From positions 1 through 44,877 of the forward strand of contig JACOUE010000032.1 in NCBI GenBank assembly GCA_016178045.1: 44,877 nt of DNA. The letters are read 5' to 3'. The notes beneath the pieces were generated by a model. It did no database searches. It saw nothing but the letters and a program-made list of their open reading frames with translations, and was not told the origin of the DNA. The stretch comes from Chloroflexota bacterium (GTDB lineage: Bacteria > Chloroflexota > Dehalococcoidia > SM23-28-2 > JACOUE01). The position numbers and the translations under genes are program-made. How positions within the stretch are numbered: position 1 is the first letter of the stretch; the number at the start of each line of letters is the position of its first letter. Positions 21,870 through 30,329 of the stretch are shown here, one piece after another.

Positions 21870-23180
21870 TTACGACTTGCTCGCGACGCTCAGCCGCGGG
21901 AAGTAGAGGGGCGGCGTGTAGAGGGCGCCTCCCACCCACCTGGCCTCGCTGCCGATCGCCACCAGGTCCCGCAGGGCCCGGTGCACGTTCCCGGCAACGA
22001 CGGCGTCCTTCACGCGGCCGACGACCTCGCCTCGCTCTATCTTATATCCTAGCAGAACATTGCCGGAGAAATCGCCGCCCAGGACGTTCCCCTGGCCCGC
22101 CCCCATCAGCTCCTCCACCAGCAAACCCTCTTTTACGTCCTTCAGCATATCGGCCAGCGGCGTGTCGCCTTCCGCTACGACCAGGCAGCTGGGCGAGACG
22201 GCCGGCGGGCCGGAGCCGCTCCGGCCGGCGCTGCCTGTCGAAGTTGCTCCCGCCAGCCCCGCAGTCTGGAGGTCGTAGAGGAAGCTGCGGACGACGCCGT
22301 CCTCCACCAGGGCGAGCCGGCGGCTCGACACGCCCTCATCGTCGCAGATGCGGCTGGGCGGGCGGAAGGGGACGGTGGCATCGTCCCACAGGGAACAGCG
22401 CCTGTCGTACATCTCCTTGCCCAGGCAGCCGACCAGCGGCGACTGACCCTGGTAGACTGTGCGGCCGGAGAACGCCATGACCAGCGGCGCGACGAGGGCG
22501 CCGGCCACCCCGAGCGGCGTGAAGATGACGGGCACCTCTCCCGAGGGCGCAGCGGCCGTCGTCCGGGCGTACCGGAGCTGGCGGGCCACGCTCTCCTCGA
22601 TCGCCTTTGTGTCCAGGAGCGGGCGACAGGAGGAGTCGCCGTCGCCGACGAAGAGCATGTCGGTGCCGCGAACCAGCGTGCCGCCGACGGAGACGGTGAA
22701 CACGCTGCGGCGGTAGCTGAAGCGGCCGCCGCTGGAGTTGAGGCAGGTCACCGTCTGCACGGCTTTGCGCACCCGGCCCTCGCACACCAGCTCCGCCTCC
22801 TCCCGCCGCAATGCGTCGATGAGCGACTGCCCCAGGTGGGCCATCCGGTCGACGCTCACCTCGTCGACGGCGGGGTCGAACACATCAACGGAGGGGTACG
22901 TGTCGGACGGGGGGAAGTCGAACTTGGCCTCCGGGCCGAAGGGGGCCGCCTCCAGCGCCGCCGCGACCAGCTCATCGACGCCGTCCGCGCGGGTGGTGGC
23001 GGCGAAGCCGATGCGGCCGTCCTTCACCACGCGCAGGGCAAGGCCGCTGGTCTGGCGGCGGTTCACCTGCTTCAGGCGGTTCGCCTCGAACAACACGGGC
23101 GTCTCCTCCGTCTCGGCGGCGAAGACCTCCGCCTGCTCCGCCCCGCCCCTGCGGGCGAGGTTAATGGTGTGTTCGGTCAT
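21870..23180 (-). CDS. tldE: TldD/PmbA family protein, TldE subunit
   Basis: A 436-aa member of the TldD/TldE modulators of DNA gyrase/peptide-maturation proteases. It lacks the HExxxH motif, as TldE does, and carries LARRGGAEQAEVF at the N terminus, VIFTPLGVAGALVAPLVMAF, and GNVLGGDFSGNVLLGYKIERGEVVGRVKDAVVAGNV near the C terminus. With TldD it forms a heterodimeric metalloprotease. Its ATG overlaps the stop of a short remnant ORF, and the partner tldD is separated from it by an extra gene. Confidence 0.93.
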   Translation of the reverse strand: MTEHTINLARRGGAEQAEVFAAETEETPVLFEANRLKQVNRRQTSGLALRVVKDGRIGFAATTRADGVDELVAAALEAAPFGPEAKFDFPPSDTYPSVDVFDPAVDEVSVDRMAHLGQSLIDALRREEAELVCEGRVRKAVQTVTCLNSSGGRFSYRRSVFTVSVGGTLVRGTDMLFVGDGDSSCRPLLDTKAIEESVARQLRYARTTAAAPSGEVPVIFTPLGVAGALVAPLVMAFSGRTVYQGQSPLVGCLGKEMYDRRCSLWDDATVPFRPPSRICDDEGVSSRRLALVEDGVVRSFLYDLQTAGLAGATSTGSAGRSGSGPPAVSPSCLVVAEGDTPLADMLKDVKEGLLVEELMGAGQGNVLGGDFSGNVLLGYKIERGEVVGRVKDAVVAGNVHRALRDLVAIGSEARWVGGALYTPPLYFPRLSVASKS

Positions 23181-23341
23181 CGCGGCTGCTCCCGCCGCTC
23201 ATCCACGCCGCTCATCCTGAGCCCGTCGAAGGATGAGCCACCACTTCGCTGCTCGTGGTTCGACAGGCTCACCACGAGCGGGGCCCGCGCCTGCTGGGCG
23301 CCGCGGCGCCGGGCGAGGGTGAGGACTTCGTCTAGACCCAT
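23177..23341 (-). pseudogene. Remnant of a tldE N terminus interrupted by a repeat
   Basis: The frame from ATG 23341 reads MGLDEVLTLARRRGAQQARA, which matches a TldE N terminus and parallels LARRGGAEQAEVF of the intact gene. It then runs into the repeat (VVSLSNHE...FDGLRMSG) and stops at a TGA overlapping the intact tldE start. I read it as the original or duplicated tldE 5' end cut off by the repeat. Alternatively it is a translated 54-aa leader. Confidence 0.55.
23211..23278. repeat. CTCATCC...GGATGAG / CTCGTGGT...ACCACGAG double-hairpin repeat
   Basis: Hairpin 1 is CTCATCC (23211-23217) with GGATGAG (23231-23237) around a GCCCGTCGAA core. Hairpin 2 is CTCGTGGT (23252-23259) with ACCACGAG (23271-23278) around TCGACAGG. 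This combination is a familiar interspersed element in several bacterial groups. It lies between the tldE remnant and the intact tldE start. Confidence 0.9.
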
Positions 23342-23985
23342 CCTCGCGGCAGTTCGGTGCCGGGCCGTCCTCTCTGATGCTCCCATATGCGCCAGTCAAG
23401 CTCATACGCCCTTAAGCCCAAATCTCTAGCCACCCCCTCAAGCAACCCCACCAATTGCTCATCTGTGATCTGATGTCCGATCGTCTGCTCGACGAACAGA
23501 TGAAGGTGCGTGTCCGGCTTCACCGTTTCAATCCCTTGCCGCATCACAAGCCACTGATAGACCGCGTACCCCAAGCCTTTCACCTTCCCGCTGAAGTCAC
23601 GATCGAATCTGCTCTCCGCCCATTCGACAAGCCGCTCCTGTCTATTTATTCCAACAGATTCGAAGTAGGAGACCAGGCCTCGGAGGAGTGATAGCCGATA
23701 CCAATGCTTGTTCCCCCAGAGATATTCGGCCGCCATCGTATTCCCATCTCTGTCGTCGTTAAACCGGGAAAGGACACCCTTAAGCTCGTCCAAGGTCCGA
23801 ACTTCGTTCCACCTGTTCTCCTGATAGTGACGCACCGACTTGGCGACGGCGACGCCGTGCATCTGGAAGTCCAAGACCGTAAGGAATAGATTCTGTATGA
23901 AATCCGTTTCGAGATAGTTTCCCTGCGCCGCAGGCAGCTGGCTACACCGCTCTCGGATCAGCTTGTGTTCGTGATCGGATACCAT
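23332..23985 (-). CDS. Putative HhH-GPD-like (DNA glycosylase fold) protein, lower GC
   Basis: A 217-aa helical protein that I do not recognise by name. The C-terminal half has a helix-hairpin-helix-like KVKGLGYAVYQWLVMRQG followed by TVKPDTHLHLFV, where the Asp sits as in HhH-GPD glycosylases. ELDWRIWEHQR lies near the end. Composition is visibly lower in GC (low to mid 50s percent by eye) than all neighbours, and codon choice is more even, so it was probably acquired. It starts five bases after the tldD stop at 23991. An in-frame ATG at 24012 would overlap tldD. It interrupts the usual tldD-tldE neighbourhood. The activity is inferred from fold signature only. Confidence 0.75.
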   Translation of the reverse strand: MVSDHEHKLIRERCSQLPAAQGNYLETDFIQNLFLTVLDFQMHGVAVAKSVRHYQENRWNEVRTLDELKGVLSRFNDDRDGNTMAAEYLWGNKHWYRLSLLRGLVSYFESVGINRQERLVEWAESRFDRDFSGKVKGLGYAVYQWLVMRQGIETVKPDTHLHLFVEQTIGHQITDEQLVGLLEGVARDLGLRAYELDWRIWEHQRGRPGTELPRGWV

Positions 23986-23990
23986 CGGCC

Positions 23991-25364
23991 CTACCGCTCC
24001 CCCACCACGCACTCCCGTATCCGGATATGCGGGCTCCCGTTCGACACGGGCAAAGGCATCTGACCCTGCTTGCCGCAGCCCCCGCCCTGGTTGTACCCCA
24101 GGTCGTCCCCGATGGCGTCGATGTTCATCAGCGTGGTGAAGACGTTCCCGCTCAGCTTCACGGGCCGCACCAGCTCCGCCACCCGGCCGTTGCGGATCAT
24201 GAACGCCTCGCCGGCGGAGAAGGTGAACATCTCCATGCTCGTCGTCCCGCCGAACCAGTTGCGGGCGTACACCCCCTCCTTGATGTCGGCGATGAGCTGC
24301 TCGAAGGTCAGATCGCCGGGCTCGATGACGGTGTTGGTCATGCGCACGATGGGCGGGAAGCGGTAGTCGAGGGCGCGGGCGTTGCCCGAAGGAGACTCGC
24401 CCATCTTGCCCGCCGTCTCGCGGGAGTGGAGCCGGCCCACCAGCACGCCGTCGCGGATCAGGTCCGTGCGGCGGGCGGCCACGCCCTCGTCATCGTAGGC
24501 GTAGCTGCCGCGGAGGCCCGGAATCGCTGCCCCGTCCACGATGTTGAGGATGGGCTGGCCGAACCTGCGGCCCAGCACCATCAGCTCCTTCAGCCGCTCG
24601 TTCTCGTAGATGTGGTCCGACTCCGACAGGTGGCCGAACGCCTCGTGGCAGAAGACGCCGGCCAGAACCGGGTCGAGCACCACCGGGTAGGTGCCGCCTT
24701 TGACGTAGGTCGCGTCCAGCAGCTCCACCGCCCGCTTCGCCAGCCCCCGCACCTGGTCGTGCAGCGACTCGAACCAGGCGTAGTCGTTGAGGGCGCCCAG
24801 GCTGAGGCTGGCCTGCTGGACGTCGCCGTCCTTGCGCCCGGTGGCGGCGATGCGCGCGACCACGTCGATGCGCTCCTGCTGGAGGAACGACCCCTCGCTG
24901 CTGGCGAAAGTGACCCGTTTGTGGGCGTCGGAGTAGACGATGTTGGAGCTGGCGATGCGAGGCGTCGACCAGACGATCTCGTTGTACTGGTCCAGCAGCC
25001 CCTTCTTGGCCGCCAGCGGCAGCGGCCGAGGGTCCTTCCCCACCGTCAGCGGCACGGCGTCGACGACCGGCTTGACGCCGGCCAGGCGGACCGGCTCGCC
25101 GCCGACCATGCGGGCCTGGCTCACCGCCTGCTCCACCCGGATCCGCAAATCCGACGGGTCGTTGAAGCTGACGAAGCCCCAGCCGCCGCCGACCAGGGCG
25201 CGCACGTTACCGCCGAAGCTCCGCGTCCGCCCGATCTCCTCCAGGTCCCGCCCCCGGTAGACGACGCGGTTCGTCACCGTGTCGTCCAGGCGGGCCTCCA
25301 CGTAGTCGGCGTCGTGGCCCCGGAGGGCCTCTTCCAGCTGTTCGCGGGGCAGAAGCGAGGCCAT
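23991..25364 (-). CDS. tldD: Metalloprotease TldD
   Basis: Catalytic subunit of the TldD/TldE zinc protease, 457 aa. The metal site HEAFGH is at residues 240-245. Other family stretches are SSEGSFLQQERIDVVARI, GSYAYDDEGVAARRTDLIRDGVLVGRLHSRETA and NIDAIGDDLGYNQGGGCGKQGQMPLPVSNGSPHIRI near the C terminus with the third metal ligand region. Its ATG overlaps the plsY stop by one base. Confidence 0.96.
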   Translation of the reverse strand: MASLLPREQLEEALRGHDADYVEARLDDTVTNRVVYRGRDLEEIGRTRSFGGNVRALVGGGWGFVSFNDPSDLRIRVEQAVSQARMVGGEPVRLAGVKPVVDAVPLTVGKDPRPLPLAAKKGLLDQYNEIVWSTPRIASSNIVYSDAHKRVTFASSEGSFLQQERIDVVARIAATGRKDGDVQQASLSLGALNDYAWFESLHDQVRGLAKRAVELLDATYVKGGTYPVVLDPVLAGVFCHEAFGHLSESDHIYENERLKELMVLGRRFGQPILNIVDGAAIPGLRGSYAYDDEGVAARRTDLIRDGVLVGRLHSRETAGKMGESPSGNARALDYRFPPIVRMTNTVIEPGDLTFEQLIADIKEGVYARNWFGGTTSMEMFTFSAGEAFMIRNGRVAELVRPVKLSGNVFTTLMNIDAIGDDLGYNQGGGCGKQGQMPLPVSNGSPHIRIRECVVGER

Positions 25365-25996
25365 CAGCGCGTCCCCGGCACGATGTGCCGCTCACCGCCC
25401 TCGCCCAGCTTGGGCTCCGTCCCGCGGATGAGGCGCTGGATGTTGCCGGTGTGGCGGGCCCAAATGAGCGCGCTGGCCAGCCCCCCGAACGCGACGAAGA
25501 CGTAGGGCGTGACCCCGCCGACGGCGAGCCCCAGGAGGATGAGCATGCCCAGGGGCACGGTCACGATGGACATGAGCGACATGTAGCGGAAGGCCAGGAC
25601 GATGAACAGCCCCAGCGCCACAAGGCCGAAGAACAGGGGCATCACCATCCCGGCATACACGCCGAAGGCAGTGGCTACGCCCCGGCCGCCGCGGAATCCG
25701 ATGTAGACCGGGAAGTCGTGCCCGGCCAGGGCGCACAGGCCCGACGTCACCTGGAGGTTGTGCGACTCGGTCAACTGCCAGACTACCAGCACCGGCACGA
25801 ACCCCTTGAGGACGTCGGTCACGAGGACGAAGAGGAACGCTTTCGTGCCCAGGGTGCGGAGGACGTTGGTGGCGCCGGTAGCCCCGCTACCGTACGCGCG
25901 GATGTCGACGCCCTTGAGGATACGGCCGAGGATGTACCCGGTGGGGATCCCTCCCACCAGGTAAGAGACAAGAGCGACGACGGGATACTCCCACAC
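25364..25996 (-). CDS. plsY: Acyl-phosphate:glycerol-3-phosphate acyltransferase PlsY
   Basis: Membrane enzyme that makes lysophosphatidate in phospholipid synthesis, 210 aa with about five helices. All three loop motifs are present: SYLVGGIPTGYILGR, GSGATGATNVLRTLG and GHDFPVYIGFRGGRGVAT. It lies two bases after der. der-plsY adjacency is common in Chloroflexota and Firmicutes-like genomes. Confidence 0.97.
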   Translation of the reverse strand: MWEYPVVALVSYLVGGIPTGYILGRILKGVDIRAYGSGATGATNVLRTLGTKAFLFVLVTDVLKGFVPVLVVWQLTESHNLQVTSGLCALAGHDFPVYIGFRGGRGVATAFGVYAGMVMPLFFGLVALGLFIVLAFRYMSLMSIVTVPLGMLILLGLAVGGVTPYVFVAFGGLASALIWARHTGNIQRLIRGTEPKLGEGGERHIVPGTR

Positions 25997-25998
25997 CG

Positions 25999-27363
25999 TC
26001 AGTCGCCACCCCGGCTGCGGAAGACCAGGCGAACGGCAGTGCCCTCGAAGCCGAACCGCTTCCGAATGGCGTTCTCCAAGTACCGCTGATAGGAAAAGTG
26101 TAGCAGAGAGGCGTCGCTAACGAAAAACACAAAAGTGGGCGGCCGCACGTCCGCCTGCGTTACGTAAAGGACCTTGAGCCGCCGCTTCCCTTTCGAAGGC
26201 GGCGAGTGGGCGGCGACCGCCTGCCGCACGGCGACGTTCAACTCGTGGGTGGGGACGCGCAGGCCCCGCGTCCCGCCCACCTCCAGCGCCAGGTCCAGCA
26301 GGCCGTCCAAGTTCAGCCCCGTTTTCGCCGAGGCGAAGCAGAGGGGGGCCCAGGGCAGGAACTTGAGCCGCCGCAGTGCGATCCGGGCAAAGGCGTCGCG
26401 GGATTCCTCGCTGTCCTCCATCAGGTCCCACTTGTTGACGACGATGATCAGCCCCGTGTGCGCCTCCAGCGCCAGCCCGGCGATGTGGGTGTCCTGGGCC
26501 GTCACCCCCGCCGACGCCTCAATGACCAGCAGGGCGATCTCCGCCCGCTTCAACGCCTCCTGCGCCCGCAGCACCGCGTACTTCTCGATCCCGCGCTGAA
26601 CCTTGCCCGGCCGCCGGATGCCCGCCGTATCGACGAGGACGAGGCGCTGGCCCTTGTACTCAAGCGGCGTGTCGATGGCGTCGCGGGTGGTGCCCGGCTC
26701 CTCGCTCACGATGACCCGCTCCTGCCCCAGCACTGCGTTCAGGAGCATCGATTTGCCGACGTTGGGCCGGCCGATGATGGCCAGGCCCAGGCCTTCCGGC
26801 GCTTCCTCCGCCTCCAGCGCCGGCAGCAGTTCCTCCAGCCTCTCGCGGACGTCGGCCAGGCCGAGGTCTTTGTAGGCGCTGATGGCGATGGGATCCCCCA
26901 GGGCGAGCTCATAGAAGACGACGGCGGCGTCCCGCCGCTCGTCGTTGTCCGCCTTGTTGGCCAGCAGGAGCGTCGGCTTCCCCCCGCGGCGCAGTACCTC
27001 CGCTATCTCCAAGTCGGCCGCCGTTATCCCCTCCCGCGCGTCGACGACGAACAGGATGACGTCCGCCTCGGCCAGAGCCGTTTCCACCTGGCGTCGCACC
27101 AGCGGAGCGTAGGCCATGTCGGACGTCGGCTCCAACCCTCCCGTGTCGATGAGGACGAGGCTGAGGCGCCCCCACTCCGCCTCAGCGTAGAGGCGGTCGC
27201 GCGTCGTTCCCGGCACCTCCTCGACGATGGCCTTCCGCTCGCCCGCGATGCGGTTGAAGAGGGTGGACTTGCCGACGTTCGGCCGGCCGACGATAGCCAC
27301 GACCGGCTTGCGGCCGGCGATGACCGACGTGGGGCCTGTCTTCTGACCGCCGCTCTGTGTCAT
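25999..27363 (-). CDS. der: Ribosome biogenesis GTPase Der (EngA)
   Basis: Double-GTPase for 50S assembly, 454 aa. P-loops GRPNVGKS lie at residues 26-33 and 198-205, with NKAD at 136-139 and NKWD near 312 for guanine specificity, DTGG and DTAG for G3, and a C-terminal KH-like domain ending in LVFRSRGGD. A 20-residue N-terminal tail precedes the first domain. It overlaps cdaR by four bases. Confidence 0.97.
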   Translation of the reverse strand: MTQSGGQKTGPTSVIAGRKPVVAIVGRPNVGKSTLFNRIAGERKAIVEEVPGTTRDRLYAEAEWGRLSLVLIDTGGLEPTSDMAYAPLVRRQVETALAEADVILFVVDAREGITAADLEIAEVLRRGGKPTLLLANKADNDERRDAAVVFYELALGDPIAISAYKDLGLADVRERLEELLPALEAEEAPEGLGLAIIGRPNVGKSMLLNAVLGQERVIVSEEPGTTRDAIDTPLEYKGQRLVLVDTAGIRRPGKVQRGIEKYAVLRAQEALKRAEIALLVIEASAGVTAQDTHIAGLALEAHTGLIIVVNKWDLMEDSEESRDAFARIALRRLKFLPWAPLCFASAKTGLNLDGLLDLALEVGGTRGLRVPTHELNVAVRQAVAAHSPPSKGKRRLKVLYVTQADVRPPTFVFFVSDASLLHFSYQRYLENAIRKRFGFEGTAVRLVFRSRGGD

Positions 27364-28439
27364 CGCGGTCTTAGCGTTACCTCCACTTCCTCAGGATCGG
27401 CAGTGGCCTTCGTATCGGTCGGCGCCTCTACCTCTACGTCCACCGTGTGCCGTCCTTCTCCAAGGCCGGACAGGTCGACTTCGACCGAAAGCGAGGCGGC
27501 GGTAAGGGTCCGCAGCAGAGGAAGGGGACCGGACACGGTCACCTCCACCAGGGGCAGCGACCCCACGACGCGCAGGCCGGGCGCCAGCCCGACCACCGCC
27601 GGCGTGACCCCGAAGGTCACGAGGCCCCCCGCAGACTTGATGGTCACCCGCACCGTCACCCGGCCGCTGCCGCTGACGGTGGCCCCGGCCGGCAGGTCCA
27701 GGGAGACCGTCTTCAGCACGTCGTCGGTGGCGCCGGTGATGTCGACGGTCGCCGTCCGGACGAAGAACAGCACGTCCAGCAGGTCCTGAGGCCCCACAAC
27801 GATTATGGTCGGCGGGTCCACCCGCACGCCGTTAAGGTTGTACCCGTCGGCGGGGGCGCCCCGTACGTCCGGGTTGACGCTGAACACGCGGCTGAACTCC
27901 TCCTGCTCGATGGGCACAGACACCTCGACGGCGCTCGGCTCCAGCGTCACCCCCTTCACGAGGCCGCCGCGCTCGTCCTCGGCCCCTAGGGTGAATGCGC
28001 CCACGATGTCCTCGGTGGCACCGTTGAGGTCGACCATCGCTACCGCCCTGGCCACCAGGCTCACCAGCTCCTGGGTGCCGGAGACCGTGGCCGTCGCGGG
28101 CTCCGCCTGGGGCTCCCCCGCCTTGAATCCCGACGGCGGGCTGCCGCGGAACTCGACCAGCACCGGCACCGAGTTGCTGAACAGCGGCACCAGCGTGACG
28201 TCTAACTCGGACGGCGCGGCGTCCAGCACCTTCACCCCGCCGCGCGAGGTCAGCGCATTCACCTGTACCTCCAGCGTGGTTCCACCCTCGGTATCGCTGA
28301 CGAAGATCCAGAGGACGAAAGCGAGGACGACGGAGAGGACGGCGAGGCTGGCGTTGGCGCGTAAAGAGCCGAAGACGGGCCGGATCAGCGCCCGAAGCGA
28401 GGTAACAAGGTCACCGATAATCCGCCCCAAAGCTCCCAC
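27360..28439 (-). CDS. cdaR: YbbR-domain protein CdaR, regulator of diadenylate cyclase
   Basis: A 359-aa protein with one N-terminal membrane helix (NASLAVLSVVLAFVLWIFVSD, about 28-48) and several extracytoplasmic YbbR repeats, the classic layout of CdaR, which binds and tunes CdaA. The start lies 16 bases after cdaA, and the stop overlaps the der start (ATGA). Confidence 0.92.
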   Translation of the reverse strand: MGALGRIIGDLVTSLRALIRPVFGSLRANASLAVLSVVLAFVLWIFVSDTEGGTTLEVQVNALTSRGGVKVLDAAPSELDVTLVPLFSNSVPVLVEFRGSPPSGFKAGEPQAEPATATVSGTQELVSLVARAVAMVDLNGATEDIVGAFTLGAEDERGGLVKGVTLEPSAVEVSVPIEQEEFSRVFSVNPDVRGAPADGYNLNGVRVDPPTIIVVGPQDLLDVLFFVRTATVDITGATDDVLKTVSLDLPAGATVSGSGRVTVRVTIKSAGGLVTFGVTPAVVGLAPGLRVVGSLPLVEVTVSGPLPLLRTLTAASLSVEVDLSGLGEGRHTVDVEVEAPTDTKATADPEEVEVTLRPR

Positions 28440-28455
28440 CTACTCACAATGAACC

Positions 28456-29277
28456 CTACCGCGTGAGTCGCGGCAGCCGACGTCCCGCGGGCCGGTCCAC
28501 CTCCGCGGCCGGCGTAAGGAGGCTGCGAAGGATCGCCCGCAGGCGGGGGCCGTCCAGCCGGGTGATGATGCGCCCGTTGGCCGCCACGGAGATGCTGCCC
28601 GTCTCCTCCGAGACCGCCACCGAGACCGCGTCCGTCCGCTCGCTTATGCCCAGGGCGGCGCGGTGGCGGAGCCCCGGGTGCTCCCGGTCGATGCGGTCGG
28701 AGAGGGGCAGGGTACAGCCCGCGGCCATCACGAGGCTCTCCTTCACGATCATCGCTCCGTCGTGCAGGGGCGAATTCGGATAGAAGATGCTCTCGAGCAG
28801 CTGGGTGGAGGTAGCCGCATCCAGCTTCACCCCGGTGTCGATGTAGTCCTCCAGCCCCGTCTCCCGCTCCATCACGATGAGGGCGCCGTGGCGGTCCTGC
28901 GACAGGTTGATGCAGGCGTCGCTGACGATGTCGACCGTCTGGTCGTACAGGAGTCGGCCGGGCCAGGGCCAGCGGCCGGTGCGCCCTACCCGCTCCAGGA
29001 AGCGACGTATCTCGGGCTGGAAGATGATGGGGATGGCGATGAGGAGCGCGGGCAGGGACGTGCGCAGGACGAACCTGAGCACCGTCAGCTCCAGCACCTC
29101 AACCAGGATGACCACGCCCACCACCACGATGACAATGCCCCGGAGCAGGGACATGGCGGTGGTTCCCTTCAGGAGTAGCAGAACCACGTAGATCAGCCCG
29201 GCGATGGCCAGTATGTCGATGACGGTGGCCGGCTCGAACCGGTCGGCGGCGCCGCTTACGGCGTCCCAGGCGCCCAT
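28456..29277 (-). CDS. cdaA: Diadenylate cyclase CdaA
   Basis: Makes the second messenger c-di-AMP from ATP. The 273-aa protein has three N-terminal membrane helices and a cytoplasmic DAC domain with both signatures, DGA at 173-175 and RHR at 204-206. The ATG at 29277 gives the usual CdaA N terminus; longer in-frame starts fall within argF. It lies two bases after argF, an unusual promoter partner for a c-di-AMP synthase. Confidence 0.96.
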   Translation of the reverse strand: MGAWDAVSGAADRFEPATVIDILAIAGLIYVVLLLLKGTTAMSLLRGIVIVVVGVVILVEVLELTVLRFVLRTSLPALLIAIPIIFQPEIRRFLERVGRTGRWPWPGRLLYDQTVDIVSDACINLSQDRHGALIVMERETGLEDYIDTGVKLDAATSTQLLESIFYPNSPLHDGAMIVKESLVMAAGCTLPLSDRIDREHPGLRHRAALGISERTDAVSVAVSEETGSISVAANGRIITRLDGPRLRAILRSLLTPAAEVDRPAGRRLPRLTR

Positions 29278-29279
29278 CG

Positions 29280-30203
29280 CTACGCCGCCCCCTCGGTCAG
29301 GAGCAGGGCCAGCACCGCCTTCTGGGCGTGCAGCCGGTTCTCCGCCTGGTCGAACACGACGGACTGGGGCCCCTCGATGACGCCCTCCGCCACCTCTTCC
29401 CCCCGATGGGCGGGCATGTCGTGCATGAAGATGGCGTCCGGCCGGGCCAGGGCCATCAGCTTCGCGTCCACCTGGTAGCCCGCGAACGCTTCCCGCCGGA
29501 GCGCGGCTTCCTTCTCCTGGCCCATGCTCGCCCACACATCCGTGTACACCACCTCTGCGTCTGCCACCGCTTCCCGCGGGTCGGCCGTCTGGTAGACGCT
29601 GCCGCCGGAGCGGGCCGCCCTCTCCTTCGCCCGCTCCATGACGGCCGGCGCGAGCTCGTAGCCCGCCGGCGCGGCGACGCGGAAGTGCATGCCGGCCATG
29701 GCCGCGCCCAGGCAGAGGGAGTGGGCTACGTTGTTGCCATCGCCCACGAAGGCGAGGGTCACGCCGGCGAGGCTGTCCTTCTTCTCCTGTACGGTAAGCA
29801 GGTCGGCCAGGGCCTGGCAGGGGTGCTCGCCTTCGGAGAGGGCGTTGATGACGGGCACGTCCGCGAATCGCGCCAGCTCCTCCACCGTCTCGTGGGCGAA
29901 GGTGCGGGCGGCGATGCAGTCGACGTAGCGGCTGAGCACGCGCGCCGCGTCGGCGACGGGCTCGCGCCGCCCCAGCCCCACCTCCTCCGGCGATAAGTAG
30001 AGACAGTGGCCTCCCAGTTGCCTCATCGCTACATCAAAGGAAACGCGGGTACGTAGGGAAGGTTTCTCGAACAGAAGGGCCAGCACCTTCCCCTCCAGCA
30101 GGGCAGAGCGGCCGCTGTCCTTGAAGCGTAGCGCCGTCTTGATTACGCCCTGGAGCTCGTCCGGCGTAAGGTCAGATATGGATATAAGGTCGCGCCCGAG
30201 CAA
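29280..30203 (-). CDS. argF: Ornithine carbamoyltransferase
   Basis: Arginine biosynthesis enzyme (carbamoyl phosphate + ornithine to citrulline), 307 aa. Carbamoyl phosphate site KPSLRTRVSF near residues 50-60, HPCQALADLLT, FVGDGNNVAHSL and DVWASMGQE are all present. The usual ornithine-binding HCLP is HDMP here, with Asp in place of Cys. The start is TTG at 30203, about five bases after GGGGAGGCGAGG and about 28 bases after a TGCTATACT box; no ATG fits. It heads the long minus-strand operon. Confidence 0.93.
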   Translation of the reverse strand: MLGRDLISISDLTPDELQGVIKTALRFKDSGRSALLEGKVLALLFEKPSLRTRVSFDVAMRQLGGHCLYLSPEEVGLGRREPVADAARVLSRYVDCIAARTFAHETVEELARFADVPVINALSEGEHPCQALADLLTVQEKKDSLAGVTLAFVGDGNNVAHSLCLGAAMAGMHFRVAAPAGYELAPAVMERAKERAARSGGSVYQTADPREAVADAEVVYTDVWASMGQEKEAALRREAFAGYQVDAKLMALARPDAIFMHDMPAHRGEEVAEGVIEGPQSVVFDQAENRLHAQKAVLALLLTEGAA

Positions 30204-30230
30204 AGCCTCGCCTCCCCGTTCGGTAATGCC

Positions 30231-30239
30231 AGTATAGCA
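30231..30239 (-). promoter_or_regulatory. Extended -10 promoter of the argF operon
   Basis: Minus-strand TGCTATACT, identical to the boxes before nuoA and rph. No good -35 hexamer is seen at 16-18 bases. The leader to the argF TTG is about 20 bases and contains GGGGAGG. Confidence 0.55.
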
Positions 30240-30266
30240 GGTAGAGGCAACCTGACGGCTCCGCTC

Positions 30267-30296
30267 TTGACGCGCTAAGGCACCAGCGCTTATATT
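30267..30296 (+). promoter_or_regulatory. Promoter of comEA-comEC
   Basis: TTGACG (30267-30272), 18-bp spacer, TATATT (30291-30296), divergent from the argF promoter. The ATG of comEA follows at 30330. Confidence 0.6.
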
Positions 30297-30329
30297 CGGC
30301 GCGCTGAACGCCTGCTCAACCAGCCTAGT

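Noticed and set aside
23211-23278. tRNA-like or CRISPR-like structure
   Set aside because: GGTTCGA is present but no cloverleaf, anticodon arm or CCA end can be built, and there are no regularly spaced direct repeats.
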